DNA of 64,000 nt. Source: Telmatactis stephensoni (lineage: Eukaryota; Cnidaria; Anthozoa; Actiniaria; Isophelliidae). Positions within the stretch are counted from its first letter, which is position 1. Every line of letters starts with the position of its first letter. Below are positions 32,501 to 42,800 of this stretch, one piece after another. Made by a program: the position numbers and the translations under genes. The notes under the pieces are model-generated. The model was not told the origin of the DNA, ran no database searches, and saw only the letters and a list, made by a program, of their open reading frames with translations. Location: contig JALIZF010001678.1 in assembly GCA_029948255.1 (NCBI GenBank), positions 124,001 to 188,000 on the forward strand, written 5' to 3'.

Positions 32501-35500
32501 TAATGTCTGATTACAAAGAAGTTAAACTGATATGCAAATGCAATTGCCACGATTCTCTTCCTAATTCAACGTTCTTTGTACAATACTTATTATTTTCATT
32601 AATTGATTAATGATCATCAGCAACATTATAATAGTAATATTAATTATAAATTGAAGGGTTCCATGTGAAAATGGCCTAAGTGACTTTTTGATGATATTTT
32701 TTCAATGGCATAAATGGTATAATTAACTTTCCCATACTGGAAAAATTAATCTCAGGACATCCATCAAAAAGTCACTTAGGTCATTTTTACAGGGATCCCT
32801 TCAATTATAGCCATTCTCTACTAGTACAAAACTGTACATGTATCAAGTTACCTGCATTAACTATATGGTCTAGACCACCAAGTGTTCTAATTTCCTCTTT
32901 GAACCAAGGACCAGTTCTCTCTGTTGTAATGGACAACAAAGACTCCCTAGCTAGTGCTGACGCCTGTTAATATCAAGAACAATAATCCAATAAGGTAATG
33001 TTTCAGGCAAGATGTGTGAAAATCAAGTGCCTAAAAGCAGTAAAGCTAAGTAAAACAACTACATTTAATGTTGGTATTGACTTCAGAATGAAGCTGGTCT
33101 CCCAGGAAGTTGATGTTAGCCTCGTTGTCAAGCAAATTTTGAAAGTGGTCTATGGGTTTGATAAAATAATTTTTAAAATAATTTTTATTTATGTTTCATA
33201 AGGAAAGGTTAACATTCAATGAACTTACACTGATGTCTTTCAAGTCTAGATAAGCACCGGGTATGCGACTCATGTGTTTCTCAAACATAGACCTATAATG
33301 GATCATGGAGATATTATAAATAAATAATATATTATATTAATATCAATATTAAATATTATAATGTACTGTATTCAAATCAGACTTGTTATCTGAAAAAGAA
33401 TGCAATATACTAACAAGCACTTGCAAATGCACACATCTTCTAATTAGTTCTATAGAACAAGTCTGATTTACCAACATAAAACAAGCATTCATTTTTATCT
33501 TGGCTTAATGCTTGTTACTCTGGGCCCAGTTGTTCAAAGGGTGATTAACTCTAATCCTGGGTTAAAATGAATGGTTTTCTTTGGAGTTAATTTTGCTGGG
33601 TTAATGCTAATCCAATGGCTTTCAGATAACTGGGCCCTGAACCACAACAACGTTTTTTGAAATAAGTGTATATACCTTGCTTTTTGAACATACAACTTAT
33701 GGTCCTTCTCTCCAGCATCCTTTACTTCAGATACTGATAGGAATTTCATCATCATTTCTAGAAGAAAAATAAGAGCATTGAACTAGGACTTAAAACAGAT
33801 ATATGTATGATCTGACTAATACACTGATTATTTGATCATGTGACTAATACACTTGAGGCCAGCTGATGGTGCACCCATTTTATTCCATGGAGATGGGGAG
33901 GGGGAAAAGGGAGGGAAAAGGGAGGGGGAAAAGGGAGGGAAAGGGAGGGGGAAAAGGGAGGGAAAAAGGGAGGGGAAAAGGGGAAGAAGCCAGCCTCTTC
34001 CTTTCCTCCTCTCCCTCAATCCCTCCCCAAAGCCTGTTAAAGGCTAGAGCAATATACGCAATTGTTTACCTAAAACAAACTTGTCAAAGTCAATGTTTTG
34101 CTTGTCTTGAGTCAATACAAACATGATGGCTGATGTACAGAGAGCTAGATTCTGTAAACAGAAAGATTTTTATTTCACATGTATTATCAACTCTTGAGAG
34201 AAATGTATGCATGTGCTAAGAGAGGAAAAGAAAACTAGAATTTATCACAGAACAATTCAACAACATTTTATATTATTATTATCGTATTATTAAATAGGTG
34301 GGCTACCTTTGTATTACACAACACAGGTAGCCCAATACGTAGAATACCTCAGTAATAAACCTACGAAAAATGCTATACACCAAGCTCTTTCAGCACTAGC
34401 TCTCCAGTTTGGACACTAAAAGGCCATTTTCGTAACTACACAGATTGAAATCTGTTCTTTGTGGAATTATCTGACCAAGCATTCATTATTATCATTTGTA
34501 TTATGTTTAAGGAATATTAAACGCATGCGCATGTCTCTGTTCTGTGATATAAACACTGACGGAAGGTGTAGAGCAAGAGAAAAGCAAGCTTAGGAACACG
34601 AGGCGTAGCTGAGTGTTTCTCTTGCTTTTCGAATGCTCTACATCTTCCAGAGTGTTTATATCACAGTACAGAGACATAAGCGATCGTTTTATATTGCTTT
34701 TATAAAATATTTTCGACGTTTTTGAGCGAGCCATGTCTCTGTCCTCTGATATAAACATGGTAGCCAGCCAATCAGCATGTGCATTATATCTCGAATATTT
34801 TATAATACGTACATTATAAAACAAACCTGATCAGTGTGAGCATCTTGTAGTGCTCTAAAAATTCTAGGAATGATTCCATGTGCTCGTAGATTAATTCTAA
34901 AGCCAGCACTTGTACAGCGTGATGCTATATCCAAGGCACTTAAACACCTTGTAGGTACGTTACTAGACTTAATACCATCTAGCAAGTATTCAATGTCATC
35001 AAAGAACTGAAACATGAAAATACTCGTTAACAATGATAACATGTATGGTAAATTAAAGAGGGAGGGGAGGGGGAGGGAGGGGAGGGGAGGGGAGGGGAGG
35101 GATGGACTAATGGAACAGATGGGCCCAGGGTGGGAGGGAGGGAGTCCATTAATACCATCTGCGCCATATATATATGTAAAGGTTTTAATATTTAATTTGT
35201 TGGCATTTTGTTTCTTTGGAAACTGTACCTCATTTTCATAAAAATACTAAGGGAGCCAATAATTCATTATTTTAGTTTATTTAGCTTGTTCTTCCTATAA
35301 TCAGAAGGCAGGACAATAACAGACCAATTACTGTGGGCTCTGTAGCATAGTAGAGTAGATTTCGTATGACTGTGAAAACAGCACCACACAGTCATGGTAC
35401 AGTTACGGCAGGAATTTTGAATGTTTTTATAGACATCACAGCACTAACATGGTCACAGCACGGTCCGTTTCATACTCATGAAAAATTCTCTAAGACAAAC

Positions 35501-37667
35501 CATACACACATTAGGATCTCCCTACTCTTCCTGAATGGTGGCATGGGTTCTTACATCCCTCCAATACTGTAGTAGTTTTTATAGAGAGGTTGAGCACTCA
35601 AGATGGTCCAGTTGAGGACCTTAATGGTGTTAGTACTTCAGGACCACAATATAAATGTTTTTATGCATACCTCTTGGTCTTCTCCCGACTCTAGACACTC
35701 TGACATTTTCTTTACATTTCGTATGACTGTGAATAGCTAGTAAAATCAAAAGACAAATCTTATGCATGCAATACAAATCTCTAGATAAATAACAGAAATG
35801 ATAAAGCCCTATTTCAGCAGTAATACACTACGGTCAGAAGGAAACAATGCCACAGGTGACAAGTAGAACAAAAAGACATTGTTCAGAGTAATCCATATAT
35901 TCTTTGTTTTTGTCATTTTAACAAATCACGAGCTTCGTTCTAACAGCAGTGGGTGACCCTATTTCAGTACATTTTTGGGCACCCAGCCAGATCTATCGCT
36001 ATCATGACTTACTGGTTTATCTGTTCTTTTGACTTTAATTACTCCCTCTTGATCAAGTTTTTTGGTAGTCTGTGGCCATGACGATGACCTGGTAAGATTT
36101 GGAACATCTGACTCTGATTCCTCTGATACTTCCTCATCACTGACATTTGTATTTGTAGGCTAAAAAATATGTTAATAATGATAAAATGAAAAAGAAACTA
36201 TCCTTGCTAAATGATAGTTTGTAAGTACGATTATGATTGATAATTTAAGCTTTAATCCAGTATTTCCAGACTTTTAACTCAATATTTAAACTATATTTCC
36301 AAGGCTTTCATTTCTTGTAACCTCCAATAAACAACCAACCAATTCTGGGTCCCAAGGATGTTTGCTTGCAAGGAGGTTCCATATTGAACCATATTTTTCA
36401 AACTTTTCTTGCAGCTTGTAACTTAACAAATAGAATAGCTTTTTCCGTGCTCCATTCAGTAATACAGCATGCAGGAAGTGACGAAAGCACGAAGGAAGTG
36501 TAAGGAGACCATGAGCCGTAGGCGAGTGCTCTCCACACTTCTTGAGTGCTCTCGGCACTTCCTAAGTGCTGTATTAATGAACTTGTTTTCATTATATTTT
36601 GAAGTAAATATTCAAGGCAAAAAGTTTGATTTTCTCCGTACAAAAATTCAAAAGGTGCTGCTGACATCAGAACTGTGCTCCGTTCTCTGATAAAGCAAAG
36701 CTTTCAGCCAATCAGAGCGCGCGGGTATATAATCGACAAGGGTATATAATAAACATGATTGGAAATATTGCTTGGTGGAACAGCTAAAATCTTACCAAAG
36801 CTGAAAGTCGTCTGAAGGTTTTGTTTTTCATTGGAGAAAGCGACTTGTCGTTATTCTTCAAGAATCGTTTGAATGGTGACTGAAAAGAAACATTAATACC
36901 AATCACAACAAAATCTGAAATATAGATTAGCTGATATGAAGTTGTATTGTGAGAATCAAAATGCATGTCACGTACAATAAAATGTACGTAAATTATGTAA
37001 TACGATACTCCAAACACAAGCTTTAAAAATCATTGATAAACAATCGAAGAATCGACGATAGCATTGCTTAGAGAGGAAAAGAACTAATAACTCTATTTTT
37101 GAGTGCTTCTTTTAGGGTAATAAGCTGATAAAATAAATAATAAAGCACAAAATTTTCAATGAACTCAACACAAAATGGCTCACAAAATAAACGTACATTT
37201 TGTGCAGACGATCTCTTTGAGCGCTGTGAACTTTGTTGACTCGACTTCGACGAGCCTTCACTCATTTCCTGAGAACTGCTATACGCTTCATCGTCTGTGC
37301 TCTTCTCGGAAGGATCGACCGATCTTTGGGATCCCGTTTGAGAACTTTTCAAAGATGTGCTTTCTAGATCATCATCAGTAAAAGCGAATGGGTCGTGCTC
37401 ATCGATTGTGTCCAGCTTTCTCGCCCGTTTTGGACCTTTCGGAGCATTTTTTGTCGGTGAATTCTCTTGAGTGTGAGCTACAGCCTTGTGTACTCTAGAC
37501 CATGATGACTTTTTAGGCAAAGAGCTGCCAAAAGGAGTCTTTGAACTCTCCACAGATTCAGCGTTGCTGGAACTGCTTTCTGCATTTTGCACATCGTCAA
37601 ATATGGTGGAGCTCTTAGTTTCTCGTTTTCTGGCTCTACTATACGTCTTTCCGTTGTATTTGTGCAT
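26519..37667 (-). CDS. WAPL: WAPL cohesin release factor, complete, 19 exons
   Basis: WAPL works with PDS5 in the nucleus to open the SMC3-kleisin gate and remove cohesin from DNA. Exons (minus sense): 37667-37197, 36879-36796, 36159-36013, 35736-35671, 35006-34827, 34151-34070, 33757-33676, 33292-33229, 32963-32852, 31798-31686, 30861-30785, 30699-30551, 30232-30165, 29500-29453, 29198-28973, 28445-28248, 27796-27708, 26850-26755, 26590-26519. All junctions are GT-AG, all phases agree, and the total is 807 codons. The Ser-rich N-terminus opens with GKTYSR as in vertebrate WAPL. The C-terminal helical repeat domain starts near residue 235 and contains [71 protein letters not shown] and [18 protein letters not shown]. 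It is shorter than the ~1190-residue human protein, the N-terminus being reduced. Introns carry many MITEs. Confidence 0.95.
28800..28920. repeat. AT-rich and (AAT)n low complexity in a WAPL intron
   Basis: ATTTATTTATTTATT at about 28807 and an AATAATAAT run at 28877-28900. Confidence 0.7.
29257..29335. repeat. Microsatellite (ACTG)n then (GGAC)n
   Basis: GACTGACTGACT followed by GGATGGATGGACGGACGGAC in a WAPL intron. A short GGACGGACGG relic recurs at 29430-29445. Confidence 0.9.
29901..30099. repeat. Inverted-repeat MITE in WAPL intron
   Basis: AAAGCCTGCCACACACGTTG ... GGAAACTGCCATGCAAGGCA pairs with the complementary run ending CAACGTGTGCAGTGGGCTTT. Arms about 65 bases. Confidence 0.8.
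31078..31234. repeat. MITE family E, copy 3
   Basis: Degenerate: ends TTGAAGGGGC and TCTTCAA, with AGTCACTTGGGCCATTTAC near the right end. It lies in a WAPL intron. Confidence 0.55.
31956..32170. repeat. C-rich MITE in WAPL intron
   Basis: Terminal repeats TGTGTAGTTCCAGAAAATAT and TTGTCTGGAACTACACA, then ATACCCCCACCATGGAGGGA against TCCCTCCGTGGTTGGGGTAT. The inside is C-rich and T-rich. The right end abuts the next element at 32171. Confidence 0.8.
32171..32512. repeat. Foldback element with internal ~65-bp tandem units
   Basis: The left end AATCAGACATTGGTGTGTTC and right end CCTGAACAAACTAATGTCTG form the terminal repeat. Between them the unit GTGTTCAGGTTTTTTATG ... GTGCAATATTATTATCATT is repeated about four times directly and once inverted (32440-32510). 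Two ORFs over it merely restate the repeat. Confidence 0.8.
32651..32804. repeat. MITE family E, copy 4
   Basis: Best preserved copy: ATTGAAGGG / CCCTTCAAT ends, GGCCTAAGTGACTTTTTGAT and ATCAAAAAGTCACTTAGG subterminally. It lies about 50 bases from WAPL exon 9 (32852-32963). Confidence 0.85.
33522..33637. repeat. Small MITE with GGGCCCAG ends
   Basis: GGGCCCAGTTGTTCAAAGG and AGATAACTGGGCCC form the ends; TTAACTCTAATCCTGGGTTA pairs with TAATGCTAATCC-like sequence. A relic with TTAATCCAGGGTTAAAG lies near 23580. Confidence 0.65.
33885..33995. repeat. Purine-rich GGGAAAAGGGAGG minisatellite
   Basis: GGGAGGGGGAAAAGGGAGGG units in a WAPL intron. Open frames over them are low-complexity artefacts. 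Confidence 0.9.
34505..34685. repeat. Palindrome with GNA-tip core, copy 3
   Basis: Long arms of about 75 bases (ATGTCTCTGTTCTGTGATAT, AAACACTGACGGAAGGTGTA and complements) close on GA-GGC-GTA-GCT-GA at 34600-34612. It lies in the WAPL intron between exons 5 and 6. Confidence 0.85.
35040..35150. repeat. GGGAGGGGAGG low-complexity tract
   Basis: GAGGGGAGGGGAGGGG units in a WAPL intron. Confidence 0.85.
35351..35492. repeat. MITE family A, copy in WAPL intron 4
   Basis: TAGAGTAGATTTCGTATGAC at the left and GTTTCATACTCATGAAAAAT at the right, with GTTACGGCAGGAATTTTGAA inside. Confidence 0.85.
36460..36580. repeat. Palindrome with GNA-tip core, copy 4
   Basis: Arms (TAATACAGCATGCAGGAAGTG, AAGCACGAAGGAAGTGT and imperfect complements) close on GA-GCC-GTA-GGC-GA at 36513-36525. 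It lies in a WAPL intron. Confidence 0.8.
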
Positions 37668-39820
37668 GGGTTCGTTAGATGGATATTTGTCAAGCTCAAT
37701 AAAGTCTTAAACTAAACTTCGATGCTTCAAATAACGTAAGATTCATCGCTAAAAGTCAGACAACGTGAAAGTCTTCTCTCTCAAATGTAGATTCTAATTT
37801 ACCGGGGAGTCTGCGCGCATCAATTCTAGTTGGCATCCACTGACCACATGGTCTCAGAAACGTAAAATTTGGCGGGAAAACTGAGTAATTTGATTTGCAT
37901 AATGAATATAAATACTTTTCCTGTTCATGTGTACAATTTGACTATGTGAAGTTCATCGAGACTTTTAGAAGAATCTTACTCTTTAAAAGTTTTCCAAAGA
38001 TTGATTTACTTTTTATTTCGGTTGATGGCAGCGACCCTTTTCCGCTTTTCCGGTGTCCTGCTCCTGGTCCCGCTCTTGAAAAGTTCTGTTTGGGATGTAT
38101 TTTTGATATTAATTCAAATAGTTAAATTTTAAAATATTCGTGAGCACGCTCCGGAGACAAATTGAACAAATTTGAGGGGGATATGGGAGTTTGTTAGCCT
38201 TCTTTTACGTGCGGATTCTCGGATAATGATATTTTTAAGAACGGATTTGCGGATTCATCCACAATATGATCAGAATCGCGGATTTGAAGAAATGATCCTA
38301 TGAAAACTATAATTTATATGGCCATGCTATTTACGGACATGTGTAGCGTACTTTGCGCCAGAGAAATCGCTTTCTTTAACAATATTCCATTGCGGAACAA
38401 ACTTTATATCAAAGCATGGCATGCAAATGTATAATTGAGCATTTGTTGTAACATTCTTTTAAAATATAGTAGTTTTGTTGTGCGTTTATTACCGAAACTA
38501 CACGTGCGGATTTTAATAAATTTTCCAAGCGGATTTGCGGATTTTGGCAACCTCCCATGTCCCCCTTAAATTTGCAGATGCTCCCTCGTGTGCACTAGGG
38601 TTGTACACAATGACCCTGGAGCAAAACCCTTAAGGACGCTACTCCCATATAACTGCAATTCATTTTTACTCGTACGCCTTTCACAAAAATAAACTAAAAT
38701 TTATTCCACGATTGCTAACACTACCAATACTACATCCTATATTTCTCTATTTACAATATGTTTTTGTAAGTAGTTTTGGTGAATTCTGAAAGGGCACAGC
38801 CCAGTATTCATTGTTTTCTCATCTTCAGATCAGAAAGCCTCGTTAACATTAAGTAGGGATCCCATGTAAAGCAGGGGCGCGCGCGGATTTAGGGGAGGGG
38901 TGCGCACCCCCTCCTGAGACGACGTTTGGACCCTTTTCTCTATTTTCTTCTCATTATTTACTGTTAAGACTGGGGTATGGCTGAATTCGTGTTTGAATCA
39001 CCTGAAGGAGCAGGGTCGCAAAAGACGCGTGATTGCTGTACAACTAGAACAGTTTTCGTATGAATGTGAAACGGACCGCGCCGTGCCGTAACCTTAACCG
39101 TGCCAGTGCCGTTATGTCTTTAAAAACATTTGAAATTCCTGCTGTAACCGTGCCGTGTGCTATCCGCGCGTGCAGTAAATTCACGGTCCTACAAAAACTG
39201 CTCCATAACCGGGTGATGCGTGATTACGCCAAAATCCGCAGCGTACTGCATGAGCTAACGTCCCGCGCGTGATTTTCCATTTATAAGTGGCAGCCAAGTG
39301 ATTATGCCAAAATTTGCATGATGCGTGAATGGTACAGCTTACCCCTTTGTTCCTCTCAAGGAGAAGGTGATATCCTACGGCTTTATAAGCTGATATACCA
39401 TAGATGGACCGAACGCTTTTCAATGCAGGCTTGAGAAGAGGGCATGAGAAATGGAGTAACTAAGGAACGACTTCGTTCGTTATCAAGGCCTTCATTCTTA
39501 GGGATCTGCCGTTTAACCAAACTATGACGCGCGCTTGCTGTGACACGATTAACTGTGTGATCAAAACCAAGTGTGATTTTTCATTTCTAAAAAAGGGGTG
39601 ACGTGATTTTCCGTGTGATGCGCGCGATTGGTACACTTCTTTGTCACCATGTCAAAACGTATGCCTTAGCACCTCTTCGAACGAAATGCCTCTTATAGTG
39701 CCAGACAAGACCTGTACATGTATCTTTCCATGCACTTATTATTTCCATGTCTAACAAGCCTTTATCTTCATATGGATCTGTTTATAGCTAGTTGTATTAT
39801 AAAGTCTATCTTCCTTTACT
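37668..39820. other. Intergenic region between WAPL and zinc transporter
   Basis: It contains the WAPL promoter side (no TATA box obvious), GCGGATTTGCGGATT-like words around 38210-38540, a short GGGGCGCGCG / GTGCGCACCCCCTCC tract at 38875-38925 that resembles 50655-50715, and a MITE A copy (39045-39204). No gene was recognised. Confidence 0.5.
39045..39204. repeat. MITE family A, copy
   Basis: TAGAACAGTTTTCGTATGAA at the left; ACATTTGAAATTCCTGCTG inside; CCTACAAAAACTGCTCCA at the right. Confidence 0.75.
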
Positions 39821-42800
39821 TCAGTCCTGTGGCTCATCGCACACTTTGCAACTATCTCGCTCCGAGTGTGTTTCTATCTGAATTGTGCTGTGTTGAATGT
39901 CAAACTCCTTGCTGCATAATGTCGAGGCTACTTCTAGTACTTGTTGGGCCTTTGTGTGATCATCTAGAAAGTTAAAAAGACTGCGAATAAATTTTAGATA
40001 AAGATAAGCATTTCGATGATGGGCATATGACAGCTATTTGCCATTCCAAAGTTAAGGCGGTCTAGTTGAATTATGGGACTGTTTTGTGGAACGCCAATTT
40101 ATTCTAAGTTACAGTAAAGTACTTTGCAAACGATTGTAAATATCTAATCTTACAGCGGTTTTCGATATTCTGCGAACTCTCACATTCAAACGCCAACCGC
40201 CAATTAGCGTTTTTGCTTCTGTCAATCAAAACTGCGCGAACATTGCCGAACAAAAGCGAACATACCCCGAACATACCCCGAATCTACAGAGGCCCAACCA
40301 GACGATACCACCGAAAACTGTTCGGCAATGTTCGGAGTATTCCGACAGAAGAAAAATGAAGGTTGGCGTTTGAAATGTCAGAGATCGCAGAATATCGAAA
40401 ACCGTAGTAATCATATTCTTCCTTATTTCACTTCTTTCTCTCATATTTGTTACACTGTATCATATCCTCATATGAATTCTGAAAAGTGCGTCTTCTAAAA
40501 CACTCCATGATTCAACGCGATTCCGTAATTTCAAAATGGCTCATACGTACCAATAACGAGATGAACAGATAACGCGTCCGTCCCCACAGTAAGAGACCAG
40601 ACATGAAGGTCGTGCACTGCTTCTACACCAGGTATTGATTTAAGTCTTGTTTTTAAATCATTAAAACTTAATCCCTTTGGCATACCTAAACGGAACCATT
40701 CTAATTAGTATGCTACATTAGCCACTTTCATACCGATTTTGTCCCTATACAGCAGTCATTTCTTTGTAAATTCTAGCATTTTTGAACGGCTGCATCTACA
40801 ACAACACAACACACACACTTTTACCCTCAGTCTTACTATATCTCTTTCAATGTATATCCGATTAACACCAAACTTAAGGATTATATAAAGCTTGATGTGC
40901 TCTTTAAGTCTTGTGTTGCCATCAGCAAAATTTAAGGCACTCGTACCCAGTCCTGACGGTATGAAAGTGGCTACTAGCAAGGGCGTGATCAGGTGTGGGT
41001 AGGGGGTCACTGAAGGGATAGAGGTTATGGTAAAAAATAAAACGCGGTACATGTACTATACTGGTAACAAAATCGTGTAATTTGTGGTGCGACAATATTG
41101 TGTTGCAAAGCGCAGAGAGAATTTGCTCCTCGTATTAACACTCCGCGCGCAACAAATTTTCTTTGTTAAACGAAGTAATAGCCCTCTTAATTCTCTTCAA
41201 CACAATTCCCTTTATTAATTTTTCAAAAAGTAGTGAATTTAATATAACAGTACTTACCCTCCATAAGCACAATTAATGCATCTTTTAAAATAGCTAACGT
41301 AGTTACAAGCACAAGTAAAGAAAATAAAAACGTACAAATAGGATCAGCTATCGCCCAATCAGGCTAAAAACAAAATACACAGAGAAGTTAAAAATTTACG
41401 CACGCATTTCCCAGACTAGGGTGTTTTCCATTTAGTGGAACCAACCGGCCAGAACGGCCTGATTTCTTAGACTGATTCCACCCAGAGCTAGGAATTGACA
41501 TGTATACCATTTAAGAACTGGCCGTTCTGGCCAGCTGGTTCCACTAAATGGAAAGCACCCTGAGAGAGCTGCAATGAAATTTCATAGAGAAGAAAAGGAA
41601 CAAAGGTGCGGATCCAGGATTTCAAAAAGAGGGGTTCCAAAACTTGCAAAACTCGTCGCCTAAGCAGTTCTCAGAATAAACTCTTGAACATTTTGCAAAC
41701 GATAAGTGGGCAATAGAAATGAGCGTGTGATCGAACCAGGTGAGAATTACGGCAAATTAAAACTTCGACTATCTGTGTGACATTGTGTGTGACATTGTGT
41801 GACATTGACTAACGGTAGCCTACCGGTCTATCAAGACCCTGTGTATCTGATCCAACTCATCCCCCACCTTCTCCACCCACCTCGGTGCCTCTATTGCGCG
41901 CGTTTTCCACATGGTAGGCAAAAACTCCGAGGAGGGAGGTAACGAAGTTTAGACTGTTCACAAAGACAATTTCTTACTTTGTAGACTATTATTATGCATT
42001 GTTTGTCCCCTCCATGATTGCTCTTCGCCCGACGTACCTTAAACCAGATAACTAAAGCAGCTACAAACACTCCCATACTCTGTAAAAAGTCTCCTAAAAC
42101 ATGGATAAATGCAGCACGAACATTGACATTTTCTCCTTCATTTTCGATGACAAAACTCGAGGGAGAGCCTGTTCTGTCGTCGTGGTGCGTGACGCGTTTG
42201 GTTGGACTGCCACCGTGACTATGACTACCGCCACCGAAACCGTGACTGTGTCCATGACCTTTTTGGTATAGTATAAGACCTAATCTATAAAGAGATATGA
42301 ATCAAAGAACAATTAAGTGGATGAATCAGTAGAAGAGAAGAACGAACGAACGAAGCAATGAAGGAGTGAATGAAGGAAAGGAGAAAGGAAGGGAGGGAGA
42401 GAGAGAGAGAGAGGAAGGGAGGAAAGAGGGAATTAAGGAATGGAGGAGGGAAGGACGAAATTAAGGAGGGAAGGTAGGAAGGAAGGAAGGAAGGAAGGAA
42501 GGGACGAATTAATGTTTGGTTGGATATGTGGGTGAATAGCCAAATGGCTGGACGGATCTACTCTAGTATGTTTGAACATTACAGTGTTTATATTGCAGAA
42601 CCGCCTAGTTCAAAAGTACTACATATAAACATTTACAACGTACGGACTTCTCAAAGGCGCCACAAAAGCTCGTGTTATCTTTTGCATTGTGTTTAGGTGC
42701 GTTAATATGGGCAACAAATCGTGCAACATTGTTGTGTTGCAAGTTATTGCAGAGCAACATATTGTGTCGTTCGTGCGGGTTTCCTGTGTTTCTACCATTG

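Noticed and set aside
35719..35736. An 18-base match to the MITE A end (TTCACAGTCATACGAAAT) inside WAPL exon 4, suggesting a transposon-derived splice site or exon
   Set aside because: The run encodes FTVIRN, which aligns with conserved WAPL sequence (YTVVQH in human), and the in-phase acceptor lies 10 bases upstream of the match. Chance or convergence is simpler.
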